From positions 11,497,453-11,561,452 of the forward strand of contig NC_087084.1 of the NCBI RefSeq assembly GCF_026151205.1: a stretch of 64,000 nucleotides of DNA. Direction: 5' to 3'. The notes below the pieces were generated by a model. The model was given only the letters and a program-made list of their open reading frames with translations. It was not told where the DNA came from and did not search any database. The position numbers were made by a program, and so were the translations under genes. The first letter of the stretch is position 1, and the number at the start of each line of letters is the position of its first letter. This DNA is from Bolinopsis microptera (Eukaryota; Ctenophora; Tentaculata; Lobata; Bolinopsidae). Below, piece by piece: positions 56,540 through 64,000 of this stretch.

Positions 56540-58980
56540 AGATTTACTAAAAGTATACACTACAGGTTTGTTAAATGAATAAACGTTATGTTAACGTAAA
56601 TTACTTACATAAAGTTTACTTAATTCATATTGTAAGTAAGGATTACATAAGTTACACAAGTAAGGTTTACTTATCCCTTGAGATTTGAACTCACGAAACT
56701 CAAAGCTGGGAAACTATTATTACTTTCACTTGTCACTGTTATGGTTTACTAATAACAGATAACTTAAGTTATTCTGTTAGGCAGCACTTCTTCGTGTAAG
56801 TGATAGTTCTCGGTGGTTAAATCCTTAGAGAGAGTTATTCCGGATTCCCGTATAGTACCTTAACCCCTCACTAGTCACTATTAGTCGCTTGGTTGCGGCG
56901 GAGTCTAACAAGTGATTAGGTGAGCGGGCGGGCCGCAGCACTCTTGTTGTCGGAACCTATGATCTACAGTTACAACTATCTGTTTGGTCTACTGAGAAAC
57001 CTATTTGGTAGATCCATTGGCACTCAACAACTATGATGACGAAGTATCTTACTGTCCTGCATTGTCAAAGTTCTTTGAAATGATAGTTCAACATGGTTTT
57101 ATTCAGTACCATATAAATAGCAGGGTTGGGAATCATACCATCTTCTTCATGTGATATGTGCATTGTGATTATGCCAATGTCTAATTCTAAAGGCCTTGCA
57201 AGACGTAGTCGCCTAGTCGGTAGTACATTCCAACCATGAGGTACGTTACCTTCACCTAATCCTCTAAAGCCCTAAGTAGTAAGTACCCAAAGTACCCTAA
57301 CTATCTTTTGTACACGAACTTGACACGGTACACAATATAATAGTCCTTATCAACTGTATGTAATTAGACTAATCACCTACATTGGTCGACTAAGTACCTT
57401 GCTTTTGTATAGGAACAAGCTGGACACCAATTCTATCTGACAACACTGTAATCCCCCTGAGTCCCACATCATCACATCAACACAATACCAAATAACAGTG
57501 TGTTAACCACGTGTTCATCACGTGATAAACACGTGCTAATCACGTCTGATGACAGTTAATATAGTGTATCACGATGTAGACTTTGCACATCTACATTTCA
57601 TAGCTTGTACATACTTAATATTTAATCTATCCGCACAATCATACTTTTGTTTCTTTTTTTATATGGACATACTTTTGTTCCTTCACTGTAAACAATGGCA
57701 CGAAAGGCAAAGCGTGACATTTTGTCTGCCGGTACAATCTCGGAAGCTGTTAAAGTTGCGAGTTTTTCCTTCAGAACATTCTAAACACAGTGAACACGTG
57801 ACTAAACACGTGACTCTGTGATGAACTGAGCTGTAACAATGGAGGAGATAAAACAATGGAGCACGGTGCTCTCAAAATGTGAGACATTTTAAAAATAAGC
57901 GCGGCAATATTTGAGGCGTTCAGTGTTCTCGTTTTGAGCTCATCATACTAAGATTAGAGATTGATTAATGAGACAAAAGTATGTCTTGAGGTCGACACAC
58001 GTGCACGTGAATTGTAGATGCATTATACCCATTATATAATGACCAATACTTCGACATGAGTCTGATCATTTCTCCTCAAACTATAATCTACCAGTAGAGC
58101 TGATGAACCAGCAACAAAAGTAGTTGCTTTTTATCTCTTGCTCTCTTCATTCTAGAAGTTAACTGGAGAACAAGATAAACTCTCATTTTGTTGCTGAAAA
58201 TTCGACTCACCGTATTCTTGTGAATTAACAGCGAACTTGGTCGACTGCCAATTAAAGTTACAGAAGTAGCAGTGAATTGTAACAAGTTTCAATATACTTT
58301 TAACTTTACGCCGCTTTTGACACCTTCATGGATTTATATGGGCCTTACAGCGATCTTATAGATATATTTTACTCAGAGATCTCAATTGATGACATAGAAG
58401 TACATTTTTCGATCAATTTAACAAAATGAAAGAATATAAACTAGGTGGTCTCAGCAGTGAGTAGTGAGTAGTCAACCCACGATAACTATGAGATATACAG
58501 TTGTGGTTTACAGTGAGGAATATCTCCCAGGGGATTTGGAACGTGCGGAATGCGGAGAGTTGTGGCAAGGAGGAAACTATTTGCCAAGCTGGATATTTTA
58601 GTAATTTCTGCCAAATACTTGCTGTACTATTAACAGGATTCACAAACATTAAATACAGTAATTAATACTGTATCAATAACTTATTATTTCAATCATTATA
58701 GCTGGAAGTTCAGATTCAGAGCACACGCAAATATAATAATATGTAAATGAGCACTCGAAGTATTCTAACACTACAGCAAGATAAACACACTATTAGAATT
58801 GAAAACTCCTCCTTGTGATAGCTAACCATGACCAAGTGGACTCCAGATAGAGCCTAGCTGGTCAGCCTCTAAAACAGAGCCTGCACGATAGAGCGTGCAT
58901 AAGAGATGTTCACACAGCTAGTTCCAGCAAACTCCTCACTCAAAAGCTCAAAGAGATACCCACACTCCAGCAAACTCCTC
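56540..58980. other. Intergenic DNA, CACGTG-rich
   Basis: No exon was recognised. CACGTG clusters occur at about 57512-57536 (three), 57797-57812 (two) and 57999-58011 (two overlapping in CACACGTGCACGTG). These could be bHLH sites; no gene start is visible nearby. Confidence 0.4.
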
Positions 58981-58985
58981 ACTCC

Positions 58986-60783
58986 TCACCTACTGCCCCG
59001 CGGACTCCCAAACCGCTCGAACCTAACCGTCTTAGGTGACCGGGTCCCACTCCAGTTCCTCTCCGGTGGCTCGAACAGGTCCCCAAACACCTGTCTGATG
59101 GAGGGGCGGGACCGGCGCTCTGCACGGTAGAAGAGGGACCGACTCAGGGTGTGGCTCGCTGGCTTGAAGGCTATGACATCAGCTACGGACTGCCATTGTG
59201 CAGCTTTGCTTTTGCTAACTCTAGGTTGTTTGAGACCAGGTTAGTTGACATGGTTATGCGACCATTTGTAACTAGAAACGTTTTGTCAACAAGTTTATAC
59301 GTGTAGACTGTTATAGCTACAAACTGCACAGTCCATCATTACTGAATGGCAGATTCGTGGCAATTATAATTGTCCTTAAGTTCTCCTCAACACTTGAATA
59401 CATGATATATTGTAATACTCTAGTAACTTGAAACTAAGAATGGTTCAATTTGAAAATGGAGTTATCTTTACTTGTAGTTGTAGTGTAAAATTGTCAATTA
59501 TCTAATTTCATGTTGATGGACGTAACTCCACAACATAGAATGCGCTGCCATTATGCATTCTTATGAGCATGATCGCGAGTTAAAAACGAACATTTAAAAT
59601 ATGCTTAGAATTTATAATAATTCTTATTGATAAGAGCGGTATTTTACTTCATTACATGGCTCTCAGATAGCAATGTGATTTTCTAGTCAAATCATGAACG
59701 GTCGCTGCTGGAAGCGGTGGTCGCAAAAGTAAACTATATCATTAATGGGCGGTTCATTCAAGTTTTACACATTCCATAGTATTGCAGTCTATAAAATCAA
59801 GCATTACCTTATTGAACAGCATGACTTGGAACGGTTTAACATTTTATTTTCAATGTAAACAAAATTCGATACAGCTCGACTTTACTTTATTGAACGATCT
59901 TTAAATTCATTCATATGTCTCGCTTAGAATGCATAGCTTTACAAAAGTAAGGTCTATAGGTTTGCGAGCGTAGCAAATACATATTAACATGATTCGTTAT
60001 GCAATAGGAGCGATGTAAAATAAGCTTTAGTTTGATTTGTTCCCTGGGTTTACGCTGGAGATAAAGACTCTCCGTAGGACTTTTAACTGGTTTTAACTAG
60101 GTTTTAACGACCTATTTAGCTGTTCTGGACATTTTCCTAGAGGATAGTGAAGGACAAGCCCATGCATATTACAGGTCTAATATAGTATTGATAATATAGT
60201 ATCGGGCTATTTCTAATATCTAGTAGGTAAATATAGGGCTATTTCTAATATCTGATAGATAAATATTAAGAGAAAGTATGTGACTCCAGTCTGGCCCCCT
60301 CTCCCCCTGTATCAATATCATTAACACTGGTCTATGTGAGCTGTACAGTCTAGACTAGCAGATATTCTATCTAATATATTATACATACCTTACATATTAT
60401 CATACATTTCTAACATATTATTATTATTATATACATCTAATATAAGGAGTGTTATCAAGAACCAAGGCGTGTTCAGTGTTCGACGACACCGGGTGTGTTA
60501 ATTGTTTTGTGTCTGACTTTTTCCTCACAAACTATCCTAGATTATGCTTTTTAATACGAATTAAAACGGGGCCTTCATGTTATGGAGCCAGGGTTTGGAC
60601 TGGCTTTTACCCGCTTAAAACTTTTCCATCACGTTACATAATACTGAAATAATGAATTATGCAATCACAACATTATTATCAACAAAATAAATGTATTTGT
60701 GTATAATGAAGCTAACGAAGCTAACATACCTGAGCGATCCTCCCCGTATCAGTTGATGCGTTGTCATGGAGTCGTAGACACTC
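58986..60783 (-). CDS. Probable 3' end of an unidentified gene (two exons)
   Basis: Exon 60783-60730 is 54 bases with a clear acceptor (TAATTTCAG|GAG) and donor (CAG|GTATGT), reading ECLRLHDNASTDTGRIAQ. A GC-rich coding-like stretch ends with TGA at 58986-58988. If it begins at ~59189 the frame joins in phase 0 and continues SVADVIAFKPASHTLSRSLF, then FYRAERRSRPSIRQVFGDLF, then PPERNWSGTRSPKTVRFERF and a short basic end. The internal exon is convincing by splice sites; the acceptor of the last exon is weak (GGCAG, poor pyrimidine tract). I recognise no family. The basic, Ser/Arg-rich tail suggests a cytoplasmic or nuclear C-terminus. Upstream exons would lie beyond 60783. Confidence 0.45.
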
Positions 60784-60789
60784 CTGAAA

Positions 60790-63700
60790 TTAATATTAAA
60801 TTATTATTAATCATAATTATAATTGTATAATTATACAATTATACTATATTTGGGGTATGTTAGGTTATTAACGTAGCCTTGCTCGTCCACAGGGAACCTT
60901 AACAAAATACCTGGTGATCATATCTGCAATGCTGCATACCGGGGGGTGGGGGGGGGGGGGGTGTCTCTTGTTAAGGTTAAAGTCCAAAAGTCTGCGTTAT
61001 GATAATGTTAATATAGTAAGGTCTGTTGGACCAGACTATATATTCTTAGAAAGCACATACTCGGAATACCTGGATTGACCGGTAAATTCCAATATGATCT
61101 CCGTGTTCACAGTTTACACCTACATAACTTATATTTAAATTTGGGGTTGACATTTTCGCCATTCTCGATATTATAGCGATACATCATTCCCTCAATATCT
61201 AGACTCAGTCAGAACTCAGAGAGTTACACATTCTTCAAATATCCAACTTGACCTGTAAATTCCAGTCTCCCTGTTTACAGGCAAGGCGTATTATTCTCTA
61301 GTTAAATTGTTACAACTGTTTAAATACAGTGAGTATTGTTATGCTGGAAATGTGTAAACATATCCCTGGTTGAAATATGCACAGCAGGTATTTAATAGTT
61401 AGAACATCTCACATTTTCTTAATTCCTATTATTCCCAATACTCTAATTTTTTGCCAGGGCTTCATTTCGACAGTTTTGTACTCTACAGACTTCTAGAATA
61501 TGGAAACCTTAAACTTTCTTTTCAACTCGAGGCGGTTAGTTACAGTTTTCAATAATTTCAGAGCTTGCAGGTATCGAGGGAGATTCTCAAGACATTACAT
61601 TTATTATAACAAGTTCTCCGATAATACAACCGGTAAAATTATTGGTATTCTAGCAAATACCGTAGTGTTTGGAACTGACAAATTCTGGGGGCGATATAAT
61701 ACTGTTGCTGGGCTGATACTTGTAACATTAACAAGGGTAGGTATCCTTTTTATATCAGATACACCCTTCTGCCAGCCAGTCATTCCTTAAACGGTGACCA
61801 AAGTCGCCCCTTAAAAAACTAAAAAAAAACGTCCTTAAACTTATATCATTCGATAATACTTTCTAGAACTTCTTAATTATTGAATATTGGGCTTTAGTTA
61901 TACCCAAACTTTTAACAAATCTTAATTTCACATGTGACCAGAGACAAGATCTCAAATGCAGCAGTAGGCAGTACCAACGTCACATCATTGTGGGTTGATC
62001 TCATAATGACCACTCAAATCCTAGTTTGAGTACATTGAATTTCCCTGTAATAGCACTCAGTGCTAAGCACTGGACTTAACCATAATACCAAGAATATTTT
62101 CCCAGGAACTGTCGAGTATGTCAGAGAAGCACAAAGTAAGGAGAATCAGAATCCCCTAAAGCCTCCAAACCCAGCTTAGGACTGCAAAGCTAATAGCAAA
62201 ATTTCGGTGGTGGCATAGCTATTTTAGCCATTTTAGCCATTATCGCTGTGAAGAAAACATGAAATTTTACGATTAAATTCGTATCTCCCTTGGTAATAAA
62301 AACATATTATGTTGTATAATGAAGCTATCTCGGTACAAGAAACCTATACAAGTAGCTGGTGACAATCAGCAGATTCCACACCTCCACTTGTACATCATCC
62401 ACAGAAATATACAGCGGTGTGGTTATTATTATATCATAATTAATACGTGATATTTAGATAAGTTTTGATAATATAGTAAGATTATCGGTGGATACTGTTA
62501 TTTCGGGATAGGCTACAAACCCATATAATGTGTAATAATAATAATATAATATAATGTGTAATATATTAGCATGATTAATGTTCTGTTCTAGAACGTCGCC
62601 AGAATGGGGTTTGATAATTTCACTAACTGGAGAAGGACTTATTACTAATAAGTTATTAGTGCTAAATAATTTTCACTTTAAATTTCTTTGGGTTTTGCCT
62701 ATTTTTCATGGCGTGTAAAAACTAATATCTTGCCGACAGGACCTGTTTGAAACTTAAAAGAAAAGACGTTTGAAGATACGAAGTAACCATTGACTATTAT
62801 AGTATAGAGAAGCACACACATTAGAATACTGGATATCAATTTGGTCTAACTCAAAGTAGTATAATTGTTCTCGTGATTACATTGAAATGAATTCCTGAAT
62901 AACGTAAGTCTCAGCACTATTCTGTAGAAAATACTACCAATCGTACAAAGTTTCCAGTAATCACAGCTTATTTAAGTAAATTTCCTAAATTCCGATTAAA
63001 GGATATTCCTAAATTTTAAAACGCTTCAATAACAGAGCGTGGTATCCCACTCATTAAACTTTCGTATAACAATTTGTTGGTTTCTAACGATTTACTGGTT
63101 ATCCTGTTATATTCGGCTTCTCTTCTTTCAAGACACACACACACAACAATTAAAAAGTCACGTGACGATGACCAGGACGTGTTATTAGAGTTTGAGATTT
63201 ATAAGAGATACTCTAGTAGTGTTGACAACGAGTATTAGTTGCCATGGTTACTGGTACTGGTTGCCATGGTATGTTTGTTGAATGGAATGTTGGCTGAAGA
63301 AGTCTTTAGAACAGCTTAACTAAAGAATGAAACCTGTATAGGCTCTAAACGTGTTTAAATCATCAAACTATTTGACTCCAGACTAGGTTTCCGTCATTTT
63401 GTTGGACCTGGTTCATTTCACTGGGCTGTCTTGTTCTGTTATGGAAAATAACTGTAGGTATAAAAAGTCGAAATTAGTTATCGGAAGCTGATAACTTGAT
63501 AATAAGGGTGGAATTTTCTGAAACTGTTACTCTAGTAGCAGGGAATAGTTGAGTGTGCATTTCGATGTGTACTATTTCTGACAACACAGGGTTGTTTGTT
63601 AGGTCATTCTTAACCAAAATCGTGTGGGTGCACAATTTGTTTCGCTAGAGACAACCCTTCAGGGCAAATTTTCTAAATTACCCTCAGTCGCGTATACGAG
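60790..63700. other. Intergenic or intronic DNA, no supported exon
   Basis: An open frame at 61500-61790 (96 codons) is not recognised and lacks support. A G run occurs at ~60942-60961. Two related ~55-base stretches with GACC(G/T)GTAAATTCCA occur near 61077 and 61250. Two GTTGCCATGG sites lie at 63239-63268. Confidence 0.4.
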
Positions 63701-63714
63701 ATTTTCGTATTTCG

Positions 63715-64000
63715 GCTCCTGAAGGTCATAGAGACTTCAATTTTGACTTAAAATTACCGCAATAGCCATATTTATATACAACTTATGAAGCAACATAAGG
63801 TCTCCAGTGCTTTGTTTTATAGATATTGACAAAAAACTGTTTTTTGGCTCAGCGAACCAAAAATGGGACTGAATTTTGGTAACTTGAACTAGGAAGATCG
63901 TAGAGACTTGAATTTTAGCTTAAAATGAGCGCAAACATCACATTTATATACAACTTATAAAGCAATATAAGCCCTTTAATGCTTATTTGTTAAGATATTG
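63715..64000 (+). repeat. Satellite-like dispersed repeat, copy 2, runs off the window
   Basis: Matches 30325-30575 over almost its whole length (shared TTTGGCTCAGCGAACCAAAA, GGTAACTTGAACTAGGAAG and CAACTTATAAAGCAATATAA) and repeats internally with a period near 165-170. It continues past the end of the window. Confidence 0.8.

Noticed and set aside
61500-61790. Small membrane protein gene
   Set aside because: Unrecognised 96-codon frame with no promoter, splice or domain support.

Overview
The window is AT-rich eukaryotic DNA, almost certainly from an early-branching animal and most likely a cnidarian. Genes have short GT-AG introns, there are intronless class A GPCRs, one cysteine protease ends in a ShK-type cysteine domain, and metazoan-type LINEs, MULE, Harbinger, hAT and Tc1-like elements are abundant. 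The species cannot be named from sequence alone. Exon models were made by eye from reading frame, splice sites and family motifs.

Layout. 1-5.5 kb: an intronless orphan GPCR (1702-2763, +) in sparse intergenic DNA. 5.5-6.4 kb: a three-exon gene for an 81-residue secreted peptide (-). 7.1-8.65 kb: a hAT-like element whose interior is 150 in-phase copies of a 10-bp repeat. 9.0-13.3 kb: a five-exon papain-family protease gene (-) with an acidic linker and a ShKT-like tail; intron 1 holds a decayed Harbinger transposon and intron 3 a tandem array of GTCACGTGAC (CLEAR-type) sites. 16.9-24.5 kb: repeats, a LINE tail, a second GPCR (18365-19297, -), a LINE RT fragment, four copies of an 85-bp miniature repeat (one split by a MITE), and a tRNA-derived SINE. 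26-30 kb: a broken MULE transposase, a Tc1-like element and an element with convergent CCCCTAAAATGTCA repeats. 34-37 kb: nested hairpins, a small ORF between direct repeats, and two TIR elements with clear target duplications. 37.6-46.7 kb: a ten-exon gene (-) for a RA-PH-proline-rich-SH2 adaptor, which joins the hallmarks of the Lamellipodin/RIAM/MIG-10 and Grb7/10/14 families. 47.7-48.4 kb: a two-unit minisatellite. 50.6-56.5 kb: a nearly full-length LINE (+). 59-60.8 kb: the probable 3' end of an unidentified gene (-).

The most striking object is the LINE at 50.6-56.5 kb. Before a standard endonuclease-reverse transcriptase ORF2 it encodes an AlkB-family 2-oxoglutarate/Fe(II) dioxygenase domain with the HxD...H...RxxxxxR signature complete, then a coiled coil, then an SGNH/GDSL hydrolase domain. 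An RNA/DNA demethylase-like enzyme in a retrotransposon ORF1 is the best candidate here for an undescribed system. The three ORF1 segments lie in three successive frames, which means either two lesions or two +1 frameshifts.
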